Positions 25,708 through 34,298 of a stretch of DNA of 64,000 nucleotides are shown in pieces. The DNA comes from Spirochaetota bacterium (GTDB lineage: Bacteria; Spirochaetota; Spirochaetia; Treponematales; Rectinemataceae). Location: NCBI GenBank assembly GCA_022711355.1, contig JAKLFE010000020.1, positions 1 through 64,000 of the forward strand, in the 5' to 3' direction. The first letter of the stretch is position 1; the number at the start of each line of letters is the position of its first letter. The notes under the pieces were generated by a model. That model was not told the DNA's origin. It did not search any database and saw only the letters and a list, made by a program, of their open reading frames with translations. The position numbers and the translations under genes were made by a program.

Positions 25708-27450
25708 GTGAGGGAGCATTGGCTGAAGCTGGTCGGCGACAACGACGCGAGGGTGGGCTCCTTCATCGCCCTCCAGGTGGCCGACCCCCGCTCGCCCGAG
25801 CGGGGCGCGATGGGCGGGGCCTGGGGCGGGGGCGAGTGGGGCTTCGCCGACCCCAAGCCGGCCCTCAACCTGGGCTCGGCCGCGATCGCGGCCTACCTGA
25901 ACCCCGACTCGTCCTTCCGGGGCGAGGGCCGGGCCCTGGCCGCGGCCGAGCTCGCCCTGGGCTACGCCGAGCGGGTCCAGCTGGCCGACGGCCTCTTCGA
26001 CTACCGCCCCTGTAACTTCCATTCCGCCCCCGACACGGCCTTCATCGTCAACCGGGTCGTCCAGGCCCTCAAGCTCGCCCTCGCCTCGGGCGATCCCGCC
26101 TTAGCCGATTTCTCGGCCCGGCTCCGGGCCCTCGTCCTCCGGGCCGGCGAGGGCATGGCCGCGAACGGCTTCCACACGCCCAACCACCGCTGGGCCCTCG
26201 CCGCGGCCCTCTCCTCCTGCGCCCGCCTCTCGCCCGACGAGGCCGCCCGCTCCCGCTTCTCCGAGGCGGCCTCGCGCTACCTCGCCGAGGGTATCGACTG
26301 CAGCGCCGAGGGCGAGTGGGCCGAGCGCTCGGCGGGGAACTACAACGCGGTCTCGAACGACCAGATGATCATCCTCGCCGAGGAGCTCGGCGACGGCTCC
26401 TACCTCGACCATGTCGAGCGCAACCTCGAGATGATGCTGAGCTACGTCGAGCCCGACGGCTCGGTGTTCACGAACAACTCGACGAGGCAGGACCGGGGCC
26501 GCAGGACCTACCTCGACCAGTACTGGTTCGAGTTTCTCTACCTCGCCCGCCGACGGGGCCGGGCCGACTTCGCCGCCGTCGCGCGCGACGCGATGGGCGA
26601 TATCATCCGCGCCGGCCGGCCGGCGCCCGACGTCCTCGACCAGCTCATGCTCTACCTCGGCGGCGTGGACTACGGCGAGGCCTGGGCTCCGCCCGCGGAG
26701 GCGGCCGGGATCGCGCCTCCCGCGCCCCGGCCTCCCGCGCCGGCGCGCCCCGCCGCCTCCGTCCCGAGCTCCTATCGCCGGCTCTACGCGGGCTCGGGTA
26801 TCGCGCGCCTGCGGCGCGGCGAGTGGAGCCTCTCCCTCGTCCGCGGCTCGGGAAACTTCCTCTACTTCCAGTCCGGCTCCCTCTCGGCCCGCCTCCGGCT
26901 CGCCCTGGTCTACTTCGACAAGCGCGAGCTCAGGCCGGCGAGCCTCGAGGAGGAGGGCGGGGCCCTCGTCCTCCGCTGCAAGGCCGCGGGCTGGTACTAC
27001 CTGCCCTTCGAGGAGGCTCCCGGCACGAGCGACTGGTGGGAGATGGACAACGCGGCTCGGCCGCGGCAGGAGGGGCCCGACCTCGACTTCGAGCTCCGCG
27101 TCTCCGAGCTGGGCTCGGGCGAGGGCGTCGAGCTGCGCGCCATCGCGCGCGGGACCGCCGGGGTGCCCCTGCGCTTCGAGCTCGGCCTGACGGCCGGCTC
27201 GCGCGTGGAGACCGAGCACTTCCGGGTCGAGGGCGCGGCCGGGGGCTTCGCCCAGGTCAAGGACGGGGAGCTCCTCGCCTCGCTGGGGTCCGACGGCCTC
27301 GCGGTCGGCCCCGCCTTCGCGGAGCACGGCAGCCTGGGCGGGGGCTACAGCGAGCCGCGGAGCCCCGACCACTTCACGGCGATCCTCACGGCCCTGACGC
27401 CCTTCGACAAGGTCCTGGCCTTCCGCCGCGTCCCCCCCGCGAGGTTCTGA
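25708..27450 (+). CDS. Putative polysaccharide lyase-like protein (heparinase II/III-like fold)
   Basis: A 580-residue protein I assign only tentatively. Residues about 1-325 read as a helical toroid with conserved-looking polar motifs NFHSAPDTAF, GFHTPNHRW and AERSAGNYNAVSNDQ; the C-terminal part (about 345-575) is beta-sandwich-like, following a Pro/Ala linker (about 330-350). This two-part layout and the His/Asn/Tyr-rich first half resemble heparinase II/III-like lyases. No signal peptide is visible, so it would act in the cytoplasm on imported oligosaccharides. The start is GTG with AAAGGGAGG upstream. Its stop overlaps the next gene's start (TGATG). It could instead be a glycoside hydrolase of unknown family. 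Confidence 0.6.
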   Translation: MREHWLKLVGDNDARVGSFIALQVADPRSPERGAMGGAWGGGEWGFADPKPALNLGSAAIAAYLNPDSSFRGEGRALAAAELALGYAERVQLADGLFDYRPCNFHSAPDTAFIVNRVVQALKLALASGDPALADFSARLRALVLRAGEGMAANGFHTPNHRWALAAALSSCARLSPDEAARSRFSEAASRYLAEGIDCSAEGEWAERSAGNYNAVSNDQMIILAEELGDGSYLDHVERNLEMMLSYVEPDGSVFTNNSTRQDRGRRTYLDQYWFEFLYLARRRGRADFAAVARDAMGDIIRAGRPAPDVLDQLMLYLGGVDYGEAWAPPAEAAGIAPPAPRPPAPARPAASVPSSYRRLYAGSGIARLRRGEWSLSLVRGSGNFLYFQSGSLSARLRLALVYFDKRELRPASLEEEGGALVLRCKAAGWYYLPFEEAPGTSDWWEMDNAARPRQEGPDLDFELRVSELGSGEGVELRAIARGTAGVPLRFELGLTAGSRVETEHFRVEGAAGGFAQVKDGELLASLGSDGLAVGPAFAEHGSLGGGYSEPRSPDHFTAILTALTPFDKVLAFRRVPPARF

Positions 27451-28448
27451 TGCGGACCTTCCCCTTCTCCTTCTCGACCTCCTGGAACTTCCGCGACTCG
27501 CGCGTCGGCCGCGAGCTCATGGAGCGGATCCTGGGCCTGGGCTTCTCCTCGGTGGAGCTCAACTACCGCGTCACCGAGGAGATGCTCGCCACCATCGAGC
27601 CCATGGTGGAGGCGGGCAGGATCGCCGTCTCGAGCGTGCACAACGTCTTCCCCGCCGAGCCCGATCCGCGCTTCGACACGGACTCCCGGCTCCTGGGCTA
27701 CGAGGACGAGGAGCTCCGCCTCCGGGCGGTGGCCTTGGGCAAGCGGAGCGTCGACTGGGCGGCCCGCCTGGGGGCCAAGGCCGTGGTCGTCCATCCCGGG
27801 GCCATCCCCATGGACGGGGGCGGCCTCGCGGGGCCGAGCGGCCTCGCGGGCGAGGCCTACGACGCCCGCCTCAAGGAGCTCTACGACGCCGAAGGCCCGG
27901 GCTCGCCCGCCTTCCTCGCCCTGCGCGAGGAGTTCGCGGCGTACCGCGAGCGCGCCCTGGGCGGCGATCTCGAGCGCATAACGCGGAGCCTGGCCGAGAT
28001 AGCCGAGCACGCCGCAGCGCGCCATCCCGGGATAGCCATCGGGATCGAGAACCGGCCCATGTGCCACCAGGTCCCCGACTTCCGCGAGCTGCGCCGGATA
28101 CTCGGCGGGCTCGAGGGCCTGCCGGCGGGGCTCTGGTTCGATACCGGCCACGGCGCCCTCATGCGCAAGCTCGGCTTCTTCGACGACCGCGCCGAGGCCG
28201 AGGCCCTCGCGGGCAAGCTCGTGGGCGTCCACATCCACGACGTGGCCGGGACGAGCGACCACGTCGCGCCCTACGAGGGCGAGGGCCTGGACGGCTACCT
28301 CGGCATCATCGAGGCCGCCCCGATCAAGGTCCTCGAGCTGGGCAAGAAGAACTCCGCCGAGGCCGTCCTCCGCGGGGCCGAGGCCCTCGCCGCCAGGCTC
28401 GAGGCCAGGAGCGCGGCCCGGGGTCGAGGCATGGAGGAAGCGCGATGA
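27450..28448 (+). CDS. TIM-barrel sugar isomerase/epimerase family protein
   Basis: A 332-residue xylose isomerase-like TIM barrel. Likely metal-binding residues appear in order at strand ends: the Glu of IGIENRP, the Asp/His of LWFDTGHGALM, the His residues of GVHIHDVAGTSDH and the Glu of IKVLELGKKN. A VVHPGA segment earlier in the barrel is also typical. The reaction is not predictable, but in this locus epimerisation or isomerisation of a released sugar is likely. The start overlaps the preceding stop by one base and the stop overlaps the GH105 start by four. Confidence 0.85.
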   Translation: MRTFPFSFSTSWNFRDSRVGRELMERILGLGFSSVELNYRVTEEMLATIEPMVEAGRIAVSSVHNVFPAEPDPRFDTDSRLLGYEDEELRLRAVALGKRSVDWAARLGAKAVVVHPGAIPMDGGGLAGPSGLAGEAYDARLKELYDAEGPGSPAFLALREEFAAYRERALGGDLERITRSLAEIAEHAAARHPGIAIGIENRPMCHQVPDFRELRRILGGLEGLPAGLWFDTGHGALMRKLGFFDDRAEAEALAGKLVGVHIHDVAGTSDHVAPYEGEGLDGYLGIIEAAPIKVLELGKKNSAEAVLRGAEALAARLEARSAARGRGMEEAR

Positions 28449-29509
28449 GCGACACAGGAAGGGCCGCGGCCCTGGCGAGAAGCGCCATCTCCGCCCTCCT
28501 CGCCACCGAGGGCGATCCGGAGGCGGACAGCCACCTCGCGATCTCCCGCTGGGAATGGCCCCAGGGCGTGGCCCTCTACGCCCTCTGGCTCGCCGCCGCG
28601 CGGAAGGGGGACGAGGAGCTCCTGGGCTTCCTGCGCCGCTGGTACGCCGGGCAGCTCGCCGGGCCCGAGAGCGAGCTCAACGTCAATACGAACGCCCCCT
28701 ACCTCGCCCTCCTCCACCTGGCGCGCCGCGACGGCAGCCGGGCCTGGCTCGAGGCCTGCGAGCGCCGCGCGCGCAGGGTCTACCTCGAGTCGCCGCGCAC
28801 CGAGGAGGGTGGACTCCAGCACGTCACCGCCGACCTGGCCAACCCCGGCCAGCTCTGGGCCGACACCCTCTTCATGACGGCCCTCTTCCTCGCCCGCGCG
28901 GGCGAGGCCTTCGGCCGCCCCGAGTGGAGCGACGACGCCGTCCACCAGTACCTCCTCCACGCGAAGTACCTTACCGACGCGGCCTCGGGCCTGTGGTACC
29001 ACGGCTTCTGCTTCGAGGGGCGGCACCATTTCGGCGGGATCCGCTGGGCCCGCGGCAACGCCTGGTTCACGATGGGGGCCTTGGAGCTCCTCGAGTCTCC
29101 CGGCCCCGGCCGATACCTGGTCGAGGGCGGGGCCCGGCTCTCGATCCTCGAGAGCCTGCGCTCCCAGGCCCGCGCCCTCGCCGCCGTCCAGGACGGCTCG
29201 GGCCTGTGGAACACCATCCTGGGCGATCCCGGCTCCTACCTCGAGACCTCGGCCTCGGCCGCCTTCGCCTACGCCCTGCTCAAAGGCTCGCGCCTGGGCT
29301 ACCTGGGCGCCGCCGAGCGCGAGGCCGGGATCCGCGCCGCCCGCGCCGTCGCCGCCGCGATCGGCCCCGACGGCCTCGTCTCGGGCGTCTCCCACGGCAC
29401 GGCCATCGGCATGGACCGCGGGCACTACCTGGGGATCAGGCGCTGCCCCACGGCCTACGGCCAGGGCCTGGCCTACCTCATGCTCGGGGAGTGCGAGGGT
29501 CTCCTGTGA
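28445..29509 (+). CDS. GH105 unsaturated rhamnogalacturonyl/galacturonyl hydrolase (YteR/YesR-like)
   Basis: A 354-residue (alpha/alpha)6-barrel enzyme that removes the 4,5-unsaturated uronic acid from the end of lyase products by hydration of the double bond. Family features are the catalytic Asp in LWADTLFMTALFLAR (D140), WYHGFCFEGRHHFGGIRWARGNAWF with the conserved RGN-W, and the late SHGTAIGMDRGHYLG. The length is close to YteR. No signal peptide is seen, so it works in the cytoplasm on imported oligomers. The product, 5-keto-4-deoxyuronate, is the substrate of KduI encoded 11 kb upstream. The start overlaps the TIM-barrel gene (ATGA) and the stop overlaps the next GTG. Confidence 0.92.
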   Translation: MSDTGRAAALARSAISALLATEGDPEADSHLAISRWEWPQGVALYALWLAAARKGDEELLGFLRRWYAGQLAGPESELNVNTNAPYLALLHLARRDGSRAWLEACERRARRVYLESPRTEEGGLQHVTADLANPGQLWADTLFMTALFLARAGEAFGRPEWSDDAVHQYLLHAKYLTDAASGLWYHGFCFEGRHHFGGIRWARGNAWFTMGALELLESPGPGRYLVEGGARLSILESLRSQARALAAVQDGSGLWNTILGDPGSYLETSASAAFAYALLKGSRLGYLGAAEREAGIRAARAVAAAIGPDGLVSGVSHGTAIGMDRGHYLGIRRCPTAYGQGLAYLMLGECEGLL

Positions 29510-30198
29510 GCGGGCCGGGGGCGGCTCCGGACTTCGACCGCGAGCTCGTCGCGCGTTATGCGCCCCAGATCATGTTCGACGAGCGCGAGCCCTTCCTCCC
29601 CCGGCGCTGCGGCGCGAGCGTCCTCCGCGGGCCCGGGCCCTCCCCGAGCTTCCGCCGCGCGCTCGAGCCGCCGCCCGGCGGCCTCGTCGTCGAGTACGCG
29701 GTCTACTGGGACTGGGATATCCAGCACCTCTACGACCTCGAGCATCTCTGGGTCTACGCCGACGGGGAGGGCAGGGTCGTCGACGCCGAAGGCTCCTTCC
29801 ACGGCCGCTACCTCAAGGCCCTACTCCCCGACCGCGGGAACCTCGAGGGCGAGCGCCTCCGCGTCTGGTCCCAACCGGGCAAGCACGCCTTCTCGCCCCT
29901 GCCGATCCTCTTCCGCCTCCTCCCGGGCTTCGCCGAGTGCACGACGAGCCGGGCGGGGGAGGGCGGGGCCCTCGTAGGCGGCCCCCTCGAGGGCCGCGTG
30001 GAGAAGCCAGCCTGGCTCGACGCGGCGGCGGCGGCCTACCTGCGCGGGCGCGCCTTCGAGCCCAAGCTCGAGTACCTGCCCTACGAGCTCCCCCTCGATA
30101 TACTGGTGCCCTGGGAGGAGCTCGACCGGGAGCTGCCGGCCTTCTTCGCCGAGAAGGCCGCCGAGCTCGGGCCGGACCCCGGCGCCGGGCCTGCCTAG
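29506..30198 (+). CDS. Uncharacterised protein in the pectin locus
   Basis: A 230-residue soluble protein with no signal peptide or membrane helix. It opens RYAPQIMFDEREPFLP and has a central YWDWDIQHLYDLEHLWVYAD segment, then VDAEGSFHGRYL. The run of aromatic and acidic residues with Asp-x-Glu-His is faintly reminiscent of the HDWEH-type motif of Vps62/NPP1-like proteins, but I would not assign a family on that. The start is GTG overlapping the GH105 stop (GTGA), so translation is coupled. It probably handles a sugar or a sugar acid in the same pathway. Confidence 0.6.
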   Translation: MSGPGAAPDFDRELVARYAPQIMFDEREPFLPRRCGASVLRGPGPSPSFRRALEPPPGGLVVEYAVYWDWDIQHLYDLEHLWVYADGEGRVVDAEGSFHGRYLKALLPDRGNLEGERLRVWSQPGKHAFSPLPILFRLLPGFAECTTSRAGEGGALVGGPLEGRVEKPAWLDAAAAAYLRGRAFEPKLEYLPYELPLDILVPWEELDRELPAFFAEKAAELGPDPGAGPA

Positions 30199-30216
30199 CC
30201 CGGGAGAGGTTGCGCG

Positions 30217-33200
30217 ATGTCCTTGACCAGGGAATGGGAGCAGCGGATCCGCTGCTGGATCGACGAGCTGCCCCGCCAGTTCTACGAGGAGCTCGGGCCA
30301 GTCGAGCTCGAGGGCTTCTGCACCTTCGAGCGCCTGCGGCCGGAGGAGGCCGCGCGCCGGAACTTCGAGCCCATGCCCGTCGGGAGGGCCTGGGGCGCGA
30401 AGTGGGAGTACGGCTGGTTCCGCGGCAGCCTGCGCCTCCCTGCCCAGGCCGCGGGCCGGCGCGTGGTCTTGAGGCTCAACCCCGGCAAGGAGGGCCTGGT
30501 CTTCGCGAACGGCGCCGCCCTCGGGGCCCGGGACCGCGAGCATACCGAGCTCTGCCTCTGCCGCGATGGCCGCCCCGGGGCGAGCTACGATATCCTCGCC
30601 GAGTTCTACGCGGGCCACGGGCCGATCGAGGAGAACGTAGGGCCGGTGCCGCCCGGGCGGATCCCCCTGCCCGAGCCGGGGCCCGCGCAGCGGGTCGTCG
30701 AGCCGAGCTCCTTCGGCCTCTGGGACGAGGATGCCTTCGGCCTCTGGGTCGACGCGCTCACCCTCTACCAGGCCCGCTCCGTCCTCCCCGAGCCCTCGCT
30801 CCGCGCCGCGGAGATCGACGAGGGCCTGCGCGGGTTCTGCCGCCTCGCCGACTTCGAGCTGCCCCGCGAGGGGCGCGACCTAAGCTTCCGCGCGGCGCGG
30901 GCCGCCCTCGCTCCCCTCCTCGAGCGACGCAACGGCCCCACGGCCCCGACCCTCCACGTCTTCGGCCAGTCCCACCTCGACCTGGCCTGGCAGTGGCCCC
31001 GCGAAGAGACGCTGCGCAAGGCCGCGCGCACGGTCTCCTCCCAGCTCGCCCTCATGGAGGAATACCCCGAGTACCGCTTCCTCTGGTGCCAGGTCCCCCT
31101 CTTCCTCATGCTCAAGGAGGGCTACCCGGAGCTCTACGCCCGCTTGAAGGAGGCCCTGCGCCGCGGGCAGCTGATCGCCGAGGGCGGGATGTGGCTCGAG
31201 CCGGACACGAACCTCCCCTCGGGCGAGAGCCTGGTGCGGCAGGCGATCCGGGCCAAACGATTCTTCGCCGAGGAGCTCGGCGCGGATACCCGGGTCCTCT
31301 GGCTGCCCGATACCTTCGGCTTCTCCGCCGCCCTGCCCCAGATCATGCGCCAGTGCGGCCTGGACTACTTCGCCACGAAGAAGCTCGCCGACGGCTACGG
31401 CGACGGGGATCCCTTCCCCTACAACGTCTTCGAGTGGCAGGGCATCGACGGCAGCCGCGTGCTCTCCCACCTCTACCGCAAGTGCAACTCCCCCCTCGAT
31501 CCCCAGACCCTCGCGCGGCGCTGGGAGCGCGACCGGGTCCAGAAGGACGGGATCTCCGCCTACCTGGTCCCCTTCGGCTACGGCGACGGCGGCGGCGGCC
31601 CGACGCGGGAGATGCTGGAGTTCTCGCGCAGGCTCTCCGACCTCGAGGGCCTGCCGCGGACCAGGATGTCGGGACCGCGCGAGTTCTTCGAGGAGCTCGA
31701 GCGCTCGGGCGGCGCGCGGCCGGCCTACGTGGGCGAGCTCTACTTCACCGAGCACCGGGGGACCTACACCTCGCAGGCCCGCCTCAAGCGCGCCGGCCGC
31801 AAGGCCGAGCTCGCGTTGCGCGACGCCGAGCTCTGGAGCGCGGCGGCCGGGCGCCTGGCCGGCCGCCCCTATCCCCGCGAGGCCCTGGAGGGGGCCTGGA
31901 CGGGCCTGCTCATGAGCCACTTCCACGACGTGGTCACCGGCGTGGGCATCCGCCGCGTCGTCGAGGAGGCCGAGGCCGAGCTCGCCGCCTCGCGCGCCGC
32001 GGCCGAGGCCGAGCGCGACGGCGCGTTGCGCGCCATCGCCGGGGCGCCGTCGGCCGGGGAGGCGCTCCTCGTCTCCAACTCCCTGTCCTGGCCGAGGACC
32101 GAGCTGGTCGAGCTGCCCGAGGGAGCCGCCTCCTGCTCGGACGCCGAGGGCCGGCCCCTGCCCGTCCAGTCTTTAGGGGGGCGGACCTGGGCCCTGGCCG
32201 AGCTGCCCAGCTGCGGCTGGGCCTCGCTGCTGCCCTCGGCCGAGCCGCCGAGCGGCCCCGCTCCCCGCGCGGGCGGCGCCATGGCGGGAGCGGGCGAGGG
32301 CGGCTGCCGCGCCTGGCTCGAGAACGAGCTCCTGCGGGTCGAGCTCGACGCGCGGGGAGGGGTATCGCGGCTCTACGACAAGCAGTCGCGGCGGGAGATC
32401 GCGGCGGGAAGCTGCAACGAGCTGCGCATGTACCGCGACGTCAACGCCAACTACGACGCCTGGGACATCGGCTCCATGTACGCCGAGCTCCCCGTGGCCC
32501 TGGACGAGGAGGCCGAGCTGCGCGTCCTCGAGGCGGGGCCCCTAGCCGCGCGGGTGGCCGTCGGGCGGGATCTGGCGCATTCGAGGCTCGAGCAGATCGT
32601 CTCGCTGCGGGCGGGCTCGCGGCGGCTCGACTTCGAGACGAGGATCGACTGGCGCGAGGACCACAAGCTGCTCAAGGTGGCCTTCGAGGCCAACGTCCAC
32701 GCCGACGAGGCCCTGAGCGAGATCCAGTTCGGCTACGTGGCCCGGCCCAACCACCGCTCCCGGAAGCACGACGCCGACCGCTTCGAGGCCTGCCACCATC
32801 GCTGGGTAGCCCTCGTCGAGCCGCGCCGCGGCTTCGCCGTCCTCAACGACTGCAAGTACGGCGCGAGCGCCCAGGGCCGCAGACTCGAGCTGACCCTCCT
32901 CAAGTCGGCCTTCGTGCCCGACATGAGGGCCGACCGCGGCCCCCAAGAGTTCACCTACTCGATCTACGCCTGGAACGGGAGCTTCGCCGACTCGGGCCTG
33001 GTCCGCCGCGGCTACGAGCTCAACTGCCCGCCGGTCGCCCTGCCCATGCCGGCCGCGGCCGCCGGCCCGCCGGTCTCCGCCTTCTCCATCGACGACCCGG
33101 CCGTGATCCTCGAGGCCGCCAAGCTCGCCGAGGACGGCTCGGGCGACCTCGTGCTGCGGCTCTACGAGAGCCTGGGGAGCGCCGCGCGTTGCGCGCTCTC

Positions 33201-33339
33201 CATCGGGCTGCCAGCCGCCGGGGCCGCGGAGACCGACCTCCTCGAGGCGCCCCGCGGGGCCCTCGAGCTCCGCGAGGGCAGGGTCGAGCTCGACTTCCGG
33301 CCCTTCGAGATCAAGACTCTGAGGCTCGGCAGGCCCTAG
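30217..33339 (+). CDS. GH38 alpha-mannosidase
   Basis: A 1040-residue retaining alpha-mannosidase, close to the usual length. A beta-rich N-terminal domain precedes the catalytic barrel. The zinc-binding GQSHLDLAWQWP gives H253 and D255; WLPDTFGFSAALPQI contains the likely nucleophile D365 (and a zinc ligand); FHDVVTGVG supplies the later zinc histidine. C-terminal beta domains follow (DARGGVSRLYDKQSRREI is a family hallmark). No signal peptide, so it acts inside the cell on imported glycans. A mannosidase in a pectin locus suggests a mixed substrate such as plant glycoprotein or a side chain. Mannose could pass to the ManA encoded at 1-285 after phosphorylation. Confidence 0.93.
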   Translation: MSLTREWEQRIRCWIDELPRQFYEELGPVELEGFCTFERLRPEEAARRNFEPMPVGRAWGAKWEYGWFRGSLRLPAQAAGRRVVLRLNPGKEGLVFANGAALGARDREHTELCLCRDGRPGASYDILAEFYAGHGPIEENVGPVPPGRIPLPEPGPAQRVVEPSSFGLWDEDAFGLWVDALTLYQARSVLPEPSLRAAEIDEGLRGFCRLADFELPREGRDLSFRAARAALAPLLERRNGPTAPTLHVFGQSHLDLAWQWPREETLRKAARTVSSQLALMEEYPEYRFLWCQVPLFLMLKEGYPELYARLKEALRRGQLIAEGGMWLEPDTNLPSGESLVRQAIRAKRFFAEELGADTRVLWLPDTFGFSAALPQIMRQCGLDYFATKKLADGYGDGDPFPYNVFEWQGIDGSRVLSHLYRKCNSPLDPQTLARRWERDRVQKDGISAYLVPFGYGDGGGGPTREMLEFSRRLSDLEGLPRTRMSGPREFFEELERSGGARPAYVGELYFTEHRGTYTSQARLKRAGRKAELALRDAELWSAAAGRLAGRPYPREALEGAWTGLLMSHFHDVVTGVGIRRVVEEAEAELAASRAAAEAERDGALRAIAGAPSAGEALLVSNSLSWPRTELVELPEGAASCSDAEGRPLPVQSLGGRTWALAELPSCGWASLLPSAEPPSGPAPRAGGAMAGAGEGGCRAWLENELLRVELDARGGVSRLYDKQSRREIAAGSCNELRMYRDVNANYDAWDIGSMYAELPVALDEEAELRVLEAGPLAARVAVGRDLAHSRLEQIVSLRAGSRRLDFETRIDWREDHKLLKVAFEANVHADEALSEIQFGYVARPNHRSRKHDADRFEACHHRWVALVEPRRGFAVLNDCKYGASAQGRRLELTLLKSAFVPDMRADRGPQEFTYSIYAWNGSFADSGLVRRGYELNCPPVALPMPAAAAGPPVSAFSIDDPAVILEAAKLAEDGSGDLVLRLYESLGSAARCALSIGLPAAGAAETDLLEAPRGALELREGRVELDFRPFEIKTLRLGRP

Positions 33340-34190
33340 GCCTCCGCGTAGCTCCGCAGGACGAAGTCCCGCGCGGCGCCCATGTCCTCGGGCCGCAGGT
33401 CCTCGATAAGGAGGTCGACCTCGGGCCTGGAGGCGCGGAGGAGTCGGAGGAATCGGGGATAGTCGAGGAGGCCCGTCCCGGGGGGGCAGATCTTGAGCTC
33501 GCCGCCCGCGGGGCGGAAGTCCTTGGCGTGGACGACGAGGATGCGGTCGGCGAGGAGCTCGAAGGCCTCGTCGATCATGCGCCCCTGCTCCCGGTAGTTC
33601 GATCCGTCGAGGAAATTCACCGGGTCGAAGAGGACCTGGAGGCTCGGCGAGCCGACGGCGTCGATGGCCGCGCGCAGCCGCGCGGGCGTGGAGGCGACGT
33701 GGCGCACGACCCCCTCGACGCAGGCGATCGTCCCGCAGCCCTCGGCGGCCTGCGCGATCTCCGCCAGGGCCTCGACGAGGAGGCCGAAGGCCCGGTCGCC
33801 CGAGTTGCCCGGGTGCGGCGAGCAGTCCGCGTTGTGCGATCCCGTCTCCGTGGCGACGACGGGGAAGCCCAGGTAGCCGCCCGGCCCCGTGGAGAAGTCC
33901 TTGGCCAGGCCGAGGAGCTCCTTGAAGCGCGCGATGCCGGCGGCGCGCTCATCGGGGTCGGGATGGATGGGGTTGATGTAGCAGCCCAGGACCGCTATGG
34001 CGGCGCCGGCATCGCGGAAGGCCCCGGCCACCTGCCTCGCGTACCCGGGCGAAAGCTCGGAGGGCGGGGGGACGAGGGCCTTGGAGAGGGCCAGCTGTGC
34101 CGATCGGAAGCCCGAGCCCGCGACCCGCCGCGCGAGCTCCTCCGCCGTCGAGAACCTGCCCAGGTCGTGGGCCCTGCAGCCTATGCGCAT
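33336..34190 (-). CDS. TIM-barrel sugar isomerase/epimerase-like protein
   Basis: A 284-residue xylose isomerase-like barrel on the strand opposite the mannosidase. Candidate metal ligands are the Glu of IACVEGVVRH, the Asp of QVLFDPVNFLD, the His of LVVHAKDF and the Glu of VDLLIEDLRP. The reaction is unknown. I start it at ATG 34190 (MRIGCRAHDLG), where the barrel's first strand begins; a longer start at 34226 adds a poorly structured tail. Its TAG stop and that of the mannosidase lie on the two strands of the same CTAG (33336-33339). Confidence 0.82.
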   Translation of the reverse strand: MRIGCRAHDLGRFSTAEELARRVAGSGFRSAQLALSKALVPPPSELSPGYARQVAGAFRDAGAAIAVLGCYINPIHPDPDERAAGIARFKELLGLAKDFSTGPGGYLGFPVVATETGSHNADCSPHPGNSGDRAFGLLVEALAEIAQAAEGCGTIACVEGVVRHVASTPARLRAAIDAVGSPSLQVLFDPVNFLDGSNYREQGRMIDEAFELLADRILVVHAKDFRPAGGELKICPPGTGLLDYPRFLRLLRASRPEVDLLIEDLRPEDMGAARDFVLRSYAEA

Positions 34191-34286
34191 GGCCCCATCC
34201 TGGCCGCGGCCGAGCTCGCCTGTCAAGCCGAACCCGTCGCCGAGCCGCGTAAGCGATCATTGACATGCCTCCCCCCGCCGGCCCAC

Positions 34287-34292
34287 TATGAT
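34287..34292 (+). promoter_or_regulatory. -10-like hexamer before the 34299 gene
   Basis: TATGAT ends 6 bases (CCCATC) before the ATG at 34299 and no ribosome site is present, matching the spacing seen at kduI and others. TTGACA at 34260-34265 is 21 bases upstream, too far for a normal spacer, so the -35 is unclear. Confidence 0.35.
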
Positions 34293-34298
34293 CCCATC

